In this document: piece after piece, positions 25,003 to 34,113 of the stretch
Numbering within the stretch: the stretch's first letter is position 1
Layout: each line of letters starts with the position of its first letter
Origin: Lachnospiraceae bacterium
GTDB lineage: Bacteria; Bacillota; Clostridia; Lachnospirales; Lachnospiraceae
DNA length: 64,000 nucleotides
Assembly (NCBI GenBank): GCA_017623295.1
Contig: JAGAPK010000062.1
Coordinates: forward strand, 62,001 to 126,000
Reading direction: 5' to 3'
The notes under the pieces: model-generated
Told to the model about the DNA's origin: nothing
The model's input: only the letters and a program-made list of their open reading frames with translations
Database searches by the model: none
Program-made: the position numbers and the translations under genes

Positions 25003-25805
25003 CAAGAGTAAAAAAATACCTTTCTCTCGTTCGTGGTAGTATTTTAGAAGGATTGGTATTTCGGACAAGTCTGATTGTTTCTATTATTGGAAATTTGCTT
25101 TATCTGATTATTATATATTTCTTATGGAAGGCAATTTTTGATTCAAGTCCGACAGATGTAGTAAATGGAATGACCTTTTATGATACAATGATTTATCTGG
25201 TGCTGGCTTCTGCGATGTTTCAGTTCATGGATACATTTGTTGTATGGGCGATTGGCCGGGATTATCAGTCGGGGCAGATTGTTGAGTATTTGGTAAAACC
25301 AATGGACTATCAGGCATACATTTTTTTTGCAGGCATTGGTAATAGTATTGTGGCTTTCTTTATTACATTTTTGCCCACATTTATTATTATTTATTTTGTC
25401 ACGCATGGAAGCATTGTTTTAGGAATGAATCTTGTATTTTTTGCAATAAGCTTAATTTGTTCGATTGTAGTGAATTTTTGTGTAGACTTTTTTGTAGGTA
25501 CTATTTGTTTGTATACGCAGTCAATCTGGGGTGTCAACATTATGAAAGAGATTGTCGTTGGACTTTTGTCGGGGGCTACAGTTCCGCTTGCATTTTTTCC
25601 GGAGAAGTTTCGGATGGTGGTAGATTTTCTGCCATTTCAGGCGATTTACCATTCACCGTTAAGGATTCTGACAGATCAGAAGATGACAGGTGCGGATTAT
25701 GCTGATGTACTTGGTATGCAGTTACTTTGGATTGTTGTTACGCTTTTGATTAGTAAGCTATTTTGGAAAAAATCAGTCCGCAAAATGATGGTAAACGGAG
25801 GCTGA
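24999..25805 (+). CDS. ABC-2-type exporter, membrane protein 1
   Basis: A 268-residue integral membrane protein with about six hydrophobic segments, starting SLIVSIIGNLLYLIIIYFLW. It fits the ABC-2 family 6 permeases (DUF990-like) that pair with an ATPase and a second, related permease. DYQSGQIVEYLVKPMDYQAY is the conserved cytoplasmic segment between the first membrane helices, and a matching HSGDFIKYCFRPINLF is in the partner. It overlaps the ATPase gene by 4 nt. Confidence 0.85.
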   Translation: MTRVKKYLSLVRGSILEGLVFRTSLIVSIIGNLLYLIIIYFLWKAIFDSSPTDVVNGMTFYDTMIYLVLASAMFQFMDTFVVWAIGRDYQSGQIVEYLVKPMDYQAYIFFAGIGNSIVAFFITFLPTFIIIYFVTHGSIVLGMNLVFFAISLICSIVVNFCVDFFVGTICLYTQSIWGVNIMKEIVVGLLSGATVPLAFFPEKFRMVVDFLPFQAIYHSPLRILTDQKMTGADYADVLGMQLLWIVVTLLISKLFWKKSVRKMMVNGG

Positions 25806-25809
25806 TGAA

Positions 25810-26619
25810 ATGGAAAAAGAAAAGAATGGATTTGCATTTTATGCGCATATTTATAAAAAGATATTGATACAGGATTTAAAGAGCAAAATGAGCTATCGGG
25901 CAGATTTCATTATTTCCACGATAGGAATGCTTTTCACGAACGTAGCTGGATTCATTACCTTCTGGCTTATCTTTCAGAATTTTCCGCAGATTAGTGGCTG
26001 GACATATCATGAAATGTTATTTTTGTATGGTTTTTCTATGCTGGCGCTTACGCCGGTGCAATGTTTTTTTGATAATAACTGGAATTTATCGAGAGCTATT
26101 CATTCGGGAGATTTTATTAAATATTGTTTCAGACCGATTAACTTATTCTTTTATTATATGTCCGAGGTGTTTGATATAAAGGGGCTTGGGCAGTTTGCGT
26201 TCGGCATTGGAACGCTGGCATATTCGTGGAATAAACTGGGACTGCCTTTATCTTTTCGAAATATTGCAGGTCTGATTATTGGAGTATTGTCAGCTTCGCT
26301 TTTTATGATTGCGTTAATGAATTTTGCATCAGCATTGCATTTTTGGATTGTCGGTGCAACAAGTGTTATGATTCTTATTTTTAAATTTAAGGATTATGCA
26401 AGATATCCGATTACCATTTTTAATAAATTCTTTCAGTTTGTATTTTCTTTTATTATTCCGATTGGATTTATGACGTATTATCCGAGTTTATTTATTTTGC
26501 ATCAGGAAAGAATTTCGATTTTGACTTATCTGACTCCGGTATTTGGAATAGTTTTTGTATATTTAAGTTATCTTTTCTGGATGAAAGGAGCAAGACAGTA
26601 TTCAGGAACAGGTTCTTAA
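25810..26619 (+). CDS. ABC-2-type exporter, membrane protein 2
   Basis: The 269-residue partner permease, paralogous in plan to the preceding one: SYRADFIISTIGMLFTNVAG for the first helix, the HSGDFIKYCFRPINLF loop, and about six membrane segments. The start lies 4 nt after the stop of permease 1. Two different permeases and one ATPase would make a heterodimeric pore. No substrate-binding protein is present, in agreement with export. The gene ends 32 nt before copy 2 of the 77-nt element. Confidence 0.85.
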   Translation: MEKEKNGFAFYAHIYKKILIQDLKSKMSYRADFIISTIGMLFTNVAGFITFWLIFQNFPQISGWTYHEMLFLYGFSMLALTPVQCFFDNNWNLSRAIHSGDFIKYCFRPINLFFYYMSEVFDIKGLGQFAFGIGTLAYSWNKLGLPLSFRNIAGLIIGVLSASLFMIALMNFASALHFWIVGATSVMILIFKFKDYARYPITIFNKFFQFVFSFIIPIGFMTYYPSLFILHQERISILTYLTPVFGIVFVYLSYLFWMKGARQYSGTGS

Positions 26620-26651
26620 TGAAATGTTTAGTAGGATAGTTGGGAAAATTA

Positions 26652-26728
26652 TCTAAAAAAACAACACCTTTTTAAATTCTGGGTACTTTTTCCGACAACC
26701 TCCTGTGGCTATACTTAAACATAGGAGG
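26652..26728 (+). promoter_or_regulatory. 77-nt upstream element, copy 2, with SigD-like promoter (MCP)
   Basis: This is the partner of the element at 23874-23950. TAAA (26673-26676), 15 nt, CCGACAA (26692-26698) resembles a sigma-28/SigD promoter, which would suit a chemotaxis receptor. The ATG of the receptor follows 8 nt after AGGAGG. CCTCCTGTG (26700-26708) can also pair with CATAGGAGG, but a SigD start near 26704 would leave out part of that stem. Confidence 0.6.
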
Positions 26729-26736
26729 GATGTCAT

Positions 26737-28830
26737 ATGAAGGTAAGTAAGCAAAAAAGTATTAAAGAATTCTTCAAAAGGGGTGCTGCCCAGATTGGTA
26801 TTACGATTCGGGCACAATTGATTATCGGATTTGTTATTCCTATCATTTTTATTATGATAGTTGGCATCGTGTCGTATCAAAAAGCCGCAACTGGACTGGA
26901 ATCAAATTATGAGCAGTCCACAACAAATGCGCTTGAAATGACACGAAATTCTCTGGATAGTTCCTTGCAGGTTATTAGTCAGCAGGTGATGGAGCTGGGA
27001 CAGGATTCAAATGTCAGATCTTATTCGTTGGGAGCTTATATTGGAAAAACTTCTGAGCGTAATAAAAGCAAGGATATTATACAAAGTAATATCAGTGTCA
27101 AAGAAACATCAAGTGACATTATTAAGAACGTTCACATTATTCCGGTAGAAGAGGAAACGGTTGTTACTTCGAAAACGTTAAGTGCTGCGGAAGTGGATAG
27201 CTTTATGGCGGGATTAAAGGAATCAGAAGATAGCGCACTTTTGGAAAATAGTTTTGTAAGATGGGGCGAAACCCATTCATTTATTGATAGTGAAATGGAA
27301 ATTGACCTAAATGAATACACTATGTTCTGCAGTCAGGTTATCAATTCGGGAGAGAATAAGGCGCTTATTGTTTTTGACATCAGTACACAGGGAATTAAAA
27401 ATCTTTTGCAACAGCTGGATTTTGGAGAAAACAGTCATGTGGCATTCGTAACAGCAAATGGTAGAGAAGTGAGTAGTGGAGAGAATGTTTCCATTTTCGA
27501 AACGGACTTTTTTCAGGAAGGAAAAAACAGTGGCGAGGAACGATTTACAAAATATGTAAAATATGGTAACCAGAGTTACTTTTATATGATGTGTAAAAGT
27601 CAGGTGGTCGATGGCTATATTACCGTTCTGGTTCCCAAAGAAAATATTATGAAAAGTTCCGTGCAAATTCGTAATATTACTATTATCCTTGTTGCATTGT
27701 CAGTAGTAGTTGCAATCGTACTTGGATGTTATATTACAGCCGGAATCAGTATTAATATTAAGAAGAGTGAGAAGTCTTTAAAGAGGGTTTCACAGGGGGA
27801 ATTATTCCTTCCGGCAAAAAATGAGCGCATTCCGAAAAACGAGTTTGGAAGATTGCATTCTGCTATCCGTAATACAATCGATAAAATACGAGTTCTGGTT
27901 CTGGAAGTTATTAAAATGATTGGTATCGTATCGGATTCCGGCAATCGGGTAAATGAGTCGGGAAGACAGGTAAGCATCTATGTCCAGAATATGAATGAAC
28001 AAATGAAGCAGGTAGAAAATATCGTAGAAAGCGAAAGCATTGAAATTGAGAACTGCAATGAACAGATGGAAAAGCTTTCCGGGGAAATAAAAGCTGTCAG
28101 CAAAGGGATTCTGGGAACAATAGAGCAGGTGCACAAATCCAAAGACATGATTCAGAGTGGTATTGCGGCAGTGGAAAGCATGACGCAACAGTCTGTAGAA
28201 ACAACACAGGCAACCGGAGAGGTGCAGAAACAGGTTTCTATGCTGGGTGAAAAACTGGTACATATTTTTGGATTTGCAGAAGAAATTCAGGAAATTGCAT
28301 CACAGACAAACTTGCTTTCTTTAAATGCTTCCATTGAAGCAGCGAGGGCAGGCGAGAATGGCAGAGGCTTTTCTGTTGTGGCAGAGGAAATCAGAAAACT
28401 TGCTGATAATGCCGGAAAAACAGCTGTTTCCATACAGGATATGATTACAGAAATCAGCAGTTATTCCAAAGCAGCAGTCGAACGTGTGGAAATAGCAGAA
28501 AACATTGTTTCTATGCAGGAGAAGAGTGTGCGAAATACTGCTGATGCATTTGATAATCTGAATCATTTCTTAGAACAGATGATTAATGAAATGGAAATGC
28601 TTGCAACTGAAGTAGAAGGAATGAATTTAGAAAGAAAAACAACGCTTCATTCCATTCATTCTATTTCAGAGCTTTCTGAAAAGCTGGTTCAATTCTCTGA
28701 GCAGATGAATGAGTCACTGAAATTGCAGGTAGAAGCTGCTGAGATACTTACGGTAGAGGCAGGCAATATGAAAGAAAACATGAAAACCTTAGAAGAAACG
28801 GTAGAAACCTTTAAGATGGAAGAAAATTAG
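26737..28830 (+). CDS. Methyl-accepting chemotaxis protein
   Basis: This 697-residue receptor senses an external signal and feeds the CheA/CheY pathway. It has a first membrane helix at about residues 28-46 (LIIGFVIPIIFIMIVGIVS), a roughly 260-residue outer dCache-like region, a second helix at about 312-335 (IILVALSVVVAIVLGCYI), a HAMP linker, and a long helical signalling domain with the conserved hairpin tip EIASQTNLLSLNASIEAARA followed by GRGFSVVAEEIRKLAD. No flagellar or che genes are in the window. The SigD-like element upstream fits flagellar coregulation. Ligand unknown. Confidence 0.93.
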   Translation: MKVSKQKSIKEFFKRGAAQIGITIRAQLIIGFVIPIIFIMIVGIVSYQKAATGLESNYEQSTTNALEMTRNSLDSSLQVISQQVMELGQDSNVRSYSLGAYIGKTSERNKSKDIIQSNISVKETSSDIIKNVHIIPVEEETVVTSKTLSAAEVDSFMAGLKESEDSALLENSFVRWGETHSFIDSEMEIDLNEYTMFCSQVINSGENKALIVFDISTQGIKNLLQQLDFGENSHVAFVTANGREVSSGENVSIFETDFFQEGKNSGEERFTKYVKYGNQSYFYMMCKSQVVDGYITVLVPKENIMKSSVQIRNITIILVALSVVVAIVLGCYITAGISINIKKSEKSLKRVSQGELFLPAKNERIPKNEFGRLHSAIRNTIDKIRVLVLEVIKMIGIVSDSGNRVNESGRQVSIYVQNMNEQMKQVENIVESESIEIENCNEQMEKLSGEIKAVSKGILGTIEQVHKSKDMIQSGIAAVESMTQQSVETTQATGEVQKQVSMLGEKLVHIFGFAEEIQEIASQTNLLSLNASIEAARAGENGRGFSVVAEEIRKLADNAGKTAVSIQDMITEISSYSKAAVERVEIAENIVSMQEKSVRNTADAFDNLNHFLEQMINEMEMLATEVEGMNLERKTTLHSIHSISELSEKLVQFSEQMNESLKLQVEAAEILTVEAGNMKENMKTLEETVETFKMEEN

Positions 28831-28843
28831 AATATAAATAGAC

Positions 28844-28882
28844 AAATGGCTTTAGGAATAAAACCTAAAGCCATTTGTTTTT
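28844..28882 (+). terminator. Strong terminator of the receptor gene
   Basis: AAATGGCTTTAGG (28844-28856) pairs perfectly with CCTAAAGCCATTT (28864-28876), followed by GTTTTTCC. It separates two convergent genes and may work for both. Confidence 0.88.
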
Positions 28883-28888
28883 CCTTAT

Positions 28889-30082
28889 TTATTCTGTAGT
28901 AAAGTTATCGAAGTAACCCTGAATCAGAATGATAGGAGTACCCTTATCACCGGAACCGGATGTTAAATCACACAAGGAACCGATTAAGTCAGTTAACTGT
29001 CTAGGGGTTGTACCCTGAGATGCCATGTTACCAACTAAGTTATCCTGTTTTGTTTTGATGCTGTTAGAGATAGCTTCTTTTAATTCAGCACCACTTAAGT
29101 TAGCGAAATCATTATCTGCAAGGTATTTCAATTTCAATTCGTTTGGTGTGCCGATAAGACCGTCTGTAAATGCTGGAGAAACAACCGGGTCAGCTAATTC
29201 CCAGATTTTACCCTGCGGATCTTTGAAAGCACCATCGCCGTATACCATAACTTCTACGTGTTTGCCTGTTTTCTCAAGGATAGAAGACTGGATGTCGAGA
29301 ACAAGATCTTTACATTCGTTCGGGAATAATTTGATTTTGTCTTCTGTGGATTTGTTAGAACCAAGCAAACCATATTTTGTATTATAACCGCTTCCATTTA
29401 CCGGAGCATTCAGAATATCATCTAATCCACAAACTACTTTCGCACCAGCTTCTTTTAAGATACGTTTGGTACGTGCTCTTGTGTGAATGTCACAGTTGAT
29501 GATGCAGTCTGTATAGTTAAGAATTGTTTTTGCCTGATTTGCAAATACTACTTCAACTTCTGCGCCAGCCTCTCTAATGATACTGGAATAGTATTCTACA
29601 TAATCAACACCGGTAAATTCGTGTTTATTTTCACCGAATAATTCACGATATTTTTCCAGAGTTAAAACATCAGAATATGGATTGATGCCGGCAGCATCTA
29701 ACTGATCATATGTGATTAAAGCGTTACCAACTTCATCGCTTGGATAACTTAACATGAGTACCACTTTTTTACAGCCCATTGCAATACCTTTTAAGTTGAT
29801 AGCGAAACGGTTACGGGAGAGGATTGGGAAAATAACACCAACGGTTTCTCCACCTAATTTTGCTTTTACATCAGCTGCAATATCCTGAACAGATGCATAG
29901 TTACCCTGTGCACGTGCAACAATGGATTCTGTTAATGCGATTACGTCTCTGTCACGCAGTGAGAAGCCTTCGCTTTCGGCAGCAGCCAGAACGCTTTCTA
30001 CTGTAATATCTACCAGATTGTCACCTTCGCGGATAATAGGACCACGAATTCCTCTTGAAATAGTACCTACTCTTCTTTCCAT
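28889..30082 (-). CDS. CofE-like (F420-0:gamma-glutamyl ligase family) protein
   Basis: The 397-residue protein belongs to the F420_ligase (CofE/FbiB) family: GIRGPIIREGDNLVDITVES at the N-terminus, RDRDVIALTESIVARAQGN, and VMVYGDGAFKDPQGKIWELA. In methanogens and actinobacteria CofE adds glutamate to F420-0. No F420 synthesis gene (cofC, cofD, cofG/H) is in the window and Lachnospiraceae are not known to make F420, so the substrate here is probably different. It is longer than CofE (about 250 residues). It stands alone on the minus strand; 30083-30315 holds only its upstream region and that of the SDR gene. Confidence 0.7.
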   Translation of the reverse strand: MERRVGTISRGIRGPIIREGDNLVDITVESVLAAAESEGFSLRDRDVIALTESIVARAQGNYASVQDIAADVKAKLGGETVGVIFPILSRNRFAINLKGIAMGCKKVVLMLSYPSDEVGNALITYDQLDAAGINPYSDVLTLEKYRELFGENKHEFTGVDYVEYYSSIIREAGAEVEVVFANQAKTILNYTDCIINCDIHTRARTKRILKEAGAKVVCGLDDILNAPVNGSGYNTKYGLLGSNKSTEDKIKLFPNECKDLVLDIQSSILEKTGKHVEVMVYGDGAFKDPQGKIWELADPVVSPAFTDGLIGTPNELKLKYLADNDFANLSGAELKEAISNSIKTKQDNLVGNMASQGTTPRQLTDLIGSLCDLTSGSGDKGTPIILIQGYFDNFTTE

Positions 30083-30315
30083 TCTTATACCTCTTTATTT
30101 TTCTTTTTGGAGAAATAATGCTTCACCAATCGTTTTAGAACCATGTATTATTATACAAGGAATGAAGGAAATACACAATAGCGCATAAATGATTAAAATT
30201 TTTTAAAATGGAAATTCTTTCATAGGATAATAAAGAAATCTGTGATATGATATAGTCATACAGCAAAAAGGATTATATAATAGAATCAAATGCAGTATGG
30301 AGGAGTAGTAATAGC

Positions 30316-31089
30316 ATGAGAAAGACAGCATTGATTACGGGAGCATCCTGTGGACTTGGATATGAGTTTTCCAAGATTTTTGCAAGTGAGGGTTATCATC
30401 TTGTTCTGGTGGCCAGAAGCGAAGGCAAGCTTTATATCATGAAAGAGAAGCTGGAAAAAGCATATGGAATAAATGTTTATGTCTGCGCACAGGATTTATC
30501 AAAACAGGATGCAGCAATGCGAGTTTGGGAGTTTGTACAGGAGAAGCAGATTGCTGTTGATGTTTTAATCAATGATGCCGGTTTTGGCGATTTTGGAAAA
30601 TTTGCAAACAGTAATTGGGAGAAGCAGTACGATATGTTACAGGTCAATATTACAGCACTGACTCAGTTGACCCATCTATTTATGAAACCAATGATAGAGA
30701 GAAGACAGGGCAAGATTTTAAATCTGGCATCCATTGCAGCCTTTATGCCGGGACCGATGATGTCTGTCTATTATGCAACAAAAGCATACGTGCTTTCCTT
30801 TACAGAAGCATTGTCTGTGGAACTTAGAGGAACAGGGGTATCGGTAACTGCACTTTGTCCGGGACCTACAAATACCGGATTTGCGAAGAATGCCGAACTT
30901 GGTAAATCAAGATTGTTTAAGGCATTTGAGAATACAACTGCTCGTTCCATTGCAGAATATGGATATGAGACTTTGATGACCAAGCAGGTGGTTGCAGTAC
31001 CGAGTCGTAAAAATAAATTAACGTTGTTGGCGGTAAGACTTTTGCCGAGAAGACTGGTAAGAAGATTTGTTTATCTGGTACAGAAATAA
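30316..31089 (+). CDS. Short-chain dehydrogenase/reductase
   Basis: A 257-residue NAD(P)-dependent oxidoreductase of the SDR class. It has the cofactor motif TGASCGLGYEF (residues about 8-18), NDAGFGDFG, the catalytic Ser in ILNLASIAAFMPG and YATKAYVLSF for Tyr and Lys, then CPGPTNTGF. The C-terminal basic tail (LLPRRLVRRFVYLVQK) is typical of the DltE/YqjQ-like branch. GGAGGAG lies 11 nt before the ATG. A strong terminator follows, so it is monocistronic. Substrate unknown. Confidence 0.9.
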   Translation: MRKTALITGASCGLGYEFSKIFASEGYHLVLVARSEGKLYIMKEKLEKAYGINVYVCAQDLSKQDAAMRVWEFVQEKQIAVDVLINDAGFGDFGKFANSNWEKQYDMLQVNITALTQLTHLFMKPMIERRQGKILNLASIAAFMPGPMMSVYYATKAYVLSFTEALSVELRGTGVSVTALCPGPTNTGFAKNAELGKSRLFKAFENTTARSIAEYGYETLMTKQVVAVPSRKNKLTLLAVRLLPRRLVRRFVYLVQK

Positions 31090-31094
31090 GGATG

Positions 31095-31128
31095 ACCGGG
31101 GAATTTTGTGAGATTCCCCGGTTCTATT
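31095..31128 (+). terminator. Terminator of the SDR gene
   Basis: ACCGGGGAAT (31095-31104) pairs with ATTCCCCGGT (31113-31122), followed by TCTATTTT. Confidence 0.85.
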
Positions 31129-31134
31129 TTAGTA

Positions 31135-31163
31135 TTGTCAAAAAAATATCAATGTGGTATGAT
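31135..31163 (+). promoter_or_regulatory. Promoter of the pantothenate/CoA operon
   Basis: TTGTCA (31135-31140) and TATGAT (31158-31163) are 17 nt apart, with TGG making an extended -10. It drives the ECF S component and probably coaX and coaBC. Confidence 0.65.
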
Positions 31164-31212
31164 TACACCGTATTGTATCTCGTAAGAGAATAATAACAGG
31201 AGGAAAAGTACC

Positions 31213-32055
31213 ATGAAAAATGAAAAAACTTATGAACTTGTGCTGACAGCACTGTTCACCGCCATTATCACCATAATGGCATTCACACCACTGGGATATA
31301 TTCCATTAGTTGTTATCAACGCAACAATCATTCATATCCCTGTTATCCTTGGAGCGCTATTTTTAGGACCGAAAAAAGGTGCATTTTTAGGATTCGTATT
31401 TGGTTTAACCAGCTTTATTAACAACACATTTAAAGCAGCCACAGCATCGGCGTTTGTATTTTCACCGATTTTGGCAGCAGACGTAATTGGTATATCAGGT
31501 GTTTTCAAAAGTATGTACATCTGCTTTGTACCAAGAATTTTAGTCGGAATTATTCCGTATTATGTTTATATTCTGATTCGCAGACTTATGAAGAGTGAAC
31601 AGAAAGTATGGCGTGTTGTTTTAAATGCGGCTATATCCATTATCTTAATGATTTCCGTAAGAGCATTATTAGTGAATTTAATACAGACAGAAACCGGCAA
31701 GATAATCGGACTCGTACTTGGTATTGCACTGGGTATTGCTTTGTTCGTAGTTTTGACCTTATTAAACCAGAAAAAAGCATCCGGAACACTTTCTCTTGCT
31801 TATGCGGGAGTGGCAGGAGCCTTTACGAATACACTTTTTGTAATGAGTGGAATTTATTTCTTGTATAAAGATGCTTATGCGCAGGCACTTGGTATTGCCG
31901 GGGATGCGGTTATTGATGTCATTATGGGCGTTATCAGCTTTAACAGTGTTGTAGAAGCTGTGATTGCAGCAATTCTGGTAGCAGGTGTAGGTCTTGCGCT
32001 TGTCAAAGTGAAACCGATTAAAGAGCCGGGCAAAGCAAAAGAGACAGATAAATAA
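31213..32055 (+). CDS. panT: ECF transporter S component, probably for pantothenate
   Basis: A 280-residue membrane protein of the ECF substrate-binding type: ALFTAIITIMAFTPLGYIPL and IHIPVILGALFLGPKKGAFL, LGFVFGLTSFINN, with about six to eight membrane segments. ECF S components bind a vitamin and dock on a shared energising module (not in this window). It lies directly before coaX and coaBC on the same strand, so pantothenate is the likely substrate (PanT); that is inference from context. It is longer than most S components (180-200 residues), with a long central hydrophobic stretch. Confidence 0.7.
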   Translation: MKNEKTYELVLTALFTAIITIMAFTPLGYIPLVVINATIIHIPVILGALFLGPKKGAFLGFVFGLTSFINNTFKAATASAFVFSPILAADVIGISGVFKSMYICFVPRILVGIIPYYVYILIRRLMKSEQKVWRVVLNAAISIILMISVRALLVNLIQTETGKIIGLVLGIALGIALFVVLTLLNQKKASGTLSLAYAGVAGAFTNTLFVMSGIYFLYKDAYAQALGIAGDAVIDVIMGVISFNSVVEAVIAAILVAGVGLALVKVKPIKEPGKAKETDK

Positions 32056-32130
32056 GAAATATTTAATAAGAAAATAATAGATGAGAAACACTAATTAGAA
32101 ACAGCTTTTTTGAAGCGAGGTAAGGGAAAG

Positions 32131-32907
32131 ATGATTTTAGCAGTTGATATTGGAAATACAAATATTGTTATCGGATGCATTGAGCAGGAGAAAATCTTTT
32201 TTGTAGAAAGAGTTTCTACGAATATTTCCAAAACGGAATTGGAATATGTTGTAGAATTCAAGACACTTTTAGATTTATATCAGATAAAAGTAGAAGAAAT
32301 AACAGGCTGTATTATCGCATCGGTAGTACCGCCGCTTAATAACATCGTACGGTCTGCGATGGAAAAACTTCTGCACATTACACCGCTTTTGGTTGGACCG
32401 GGTGTTAAGACGGGATTAAATATCCTGATGGACAATCCGGGTCAGGTAGGTTCTGATTTGATTGTAAATGCAGTAGCCGGTCTGCATTATTATGGTGCAC
32501 CGATTATCATGATTGATATGGGAACTGCAACGACCATAAGTGTTGTAGATGACAAGAAAAACTATATCGGCGGTATGATTTTGCCGGGAGTTAAAGTATC
32601 TTTAGAGTCACTGGTAAATCGTACTTCCCAATTACCACGCATCAGTCTGGAAGCACCGAAGAAAATTATTGGTAAGAATACCATTGATTGTATGAAGAGT
32701 GGCATTGTTATGGGACAGGCAGCTTGTATGGATGGTATGATTGAGCGTATCTGGGATGAACTTGGTTATGAAGCCAATGTTGTTGCGACGGGCGGTCTGG
32801 CAGGCTGTATTGTACCTTATTGTAAGAAAAAGGTTATTTACGACAATGAACTGACCTTAAAGGGACTTGATATTATTTACCGGAAAAATACAGAACAGAC
32901 AGTATAG
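32131..32907 (+). CDS. coaX: Type III pantothenate kinase
   Basis: CoaX phosphorylates pantothenate, the first step of CoA synthesis, and unlike CoaA is not inhibited by CoA. The 258-residue protein has the ASKHA-fold phosphate motif ILAVDIGNTNIVIG, DLIVNAVAGLHYYG and IMIDMGTATTISVVD (residues about 128-142), GGMILPGVKVSLESL and VVATGGLAG. Start at ATG 32131, after GAGG and AAGGG; an in-frame start at 32110 is not needed. It is followed within 14 nt by coaBC. Confidence 0.94.
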   Translation: MILAVDIGNTNIVIGCIEQEKIFFVERVSTNISKTELEYVVEFKTLLDLYQIKVEEITGCIIASVVPPLNNIVRSAMEKLLHITPLLVGPGVKTGLNILMDNPGQVGSDLIVNAVAGLHYYGAPIIMIDMGTATTISVVDDKKNYIGGMILPGVKVSLESLVNRTSQLPRISLEAPKKIIGKNTIDCMKSGIVMGQAACMDGMIERIWDELGYEANVVATGGLAGCIVPYCKKKVIYDNELTLKGLDIIYRKNTEQTV

Positions 32908-32920
32908 AAAGGAACATGGG

Positions 32921-34111
32921 ATGTTACAGGAAAAACATATCGTACTGGGTGTGACAGGCAGTATTGCAGCATATAAAATTGCTTCACTTGCCAGTATGTT
33001 GAAGAAAAAGAACGCAGATGTGACTGTAATTATGACACAGAATGCGACGAATTTCATCAATCCGATTACGTTTGAAACGTTGACCGGTAACAAATGTCTT
33101 GTTGACACATTTGACCGGAATTTTCAGTATAGTGTAGAACATGTAGCGTTAGCGAAACAGGCAGATGTATTTCTGGTTGCACCGGCTTCGGCAAATGTGA
33201 TTGCCAAAGCAGCGCATGGAATTGCAGATGATATGTTGACAACAACCCTTCTTGCATGTCAGTGCCCGAAGATTATTGCACCTGCCATGAATACAAGAAT
33301 GTTTCAGAATCCTATTGTACAGGACAATATGAAAATTCTGGAAAAGTATGGTATGGAAGTCATCACACCAGCAACCGGCTATCTTGCTTGTGGCGATACC
33401 GGAGAAGGCAAAATGCCGGAACCGGAGCTTCTTTTTGAATACATTGTGAAAGCGCTGACACCAAAAGATATGGTTGGAGTGAATGTGCTTGTTACGGCTG
33501 GTCCGACCAGGGAAAAGATTGATCCGGTACGTTACATCAGTAATCATTCTACCGGTAAAATGGGATATGCGATTGCGAAAGCTGCTATGCTTCGTGGTGC
33601 GAAAGTGACCTTAGTAACCGGCAAAATAGAGATTACACCGCCAGTTGGTGTAGAGGTTATAGATATTATAACTGCGGCAGATATGGCAGAAGTGGTTAAG
33701 AGCCGTGCACCGGAGCAGAATATTATTATCAAAGCGGCAGCCGTAGCCGATTATCGTCCGAAAAATGTTGCAGACGAGAAAATGAAGAAAAAAGATGGTG
33801 ACATGAGTATTGAATTAGAGCGTACGGAAGATATTTTAGGGTATCTTGGAACGCATAAGATAGATGGACAATTTTTGTGCGGTTTTTCTATGGAAACAGA
33901 GAATATGATAGAAAATTCTCGTGGAAAACTGGAACGCAAGAATCTGGATTTAATCGTTGCCAATAACTTGAAGCAGGCAGGAGCCGGATTCGGAACAGAT
34001 ACGAATATCGTTACATTATTATCCAAAGAAGAAACTATACAACTTCCGATTATGTCGAAAGAAGAAGTTGCAGATGAATTATTGAGTTACATTATGAAGC
34101 ATAGAAGATAG
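32921..34111 (+). CDS. coaBC: Bifunctional phosphopantothenoylcysteine synthase/decarboxylase
   Basis: CoaBC joins cysteine to phosphopantothenate and decarboxylates the product in CoA synthesis. The 396-residue chain has the flavin-binding CoaC half (VLGVTGSIAAYKIASL, PASANVIAKAAHGIADD, PAMNTRMFQNP with the Asn, ATGYLACGDTGEGKMPEPE with the catalytic Cys) and the CoaB half (NVLVTAGPTREKIDPVRYIS, HSTGKMGYAIAKAA, KAAAVADYRP). The ATG at 32921 has AAAGGA 7 nt upstream. With coaX and the S component it forms a pantothenate-to-CoA operon. Confidence 0.95.
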   Translation: MLQEKHIVLGVTGSIAAYKIASLASMLKKKNADVTVIMTQNATNFINPITFETLTGNKCLVDTFDRNFQYSVEHVALAKQADVFLVAPASANVIAKAAHGIADDMLTTTLLACQCPKIIAPAMNTRMFQNPIVQDNMKILEKYGMEVITPATGYLACGDTGEGKMPEPELLFEYIVKALTPKDMVGVNVLVTAGPTREKIDPVRYISNHSTGKMGYAIAKAAMLRGAKVTLVTGKIEITPPVGVEVIDIITAADMAEVVKSRAPEQNIIIKAAAVADYRPKNVADEKMKKKDGDMSIELERTEDILGYLGTHKIDGQFLCGFSMETENMIENSRGKLERKNLDLIVANNLKQAGAGFGTDTNIVTLLSKEETIQLPIMSKEEVADELLSYIMKHRR

Positions 34112-34113
34112 AA

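Noticed and set aside
26700..26728. A stem masking the ribosome site of the chemotaxis receptor, suggesting a riboswitch.
   Set aside because: If transcription starts from the SigD-like promoter, part of the left strand of the stem is not in the RNA. The copy at 23921-23950 pairs less well, so the pairing is not conserved.
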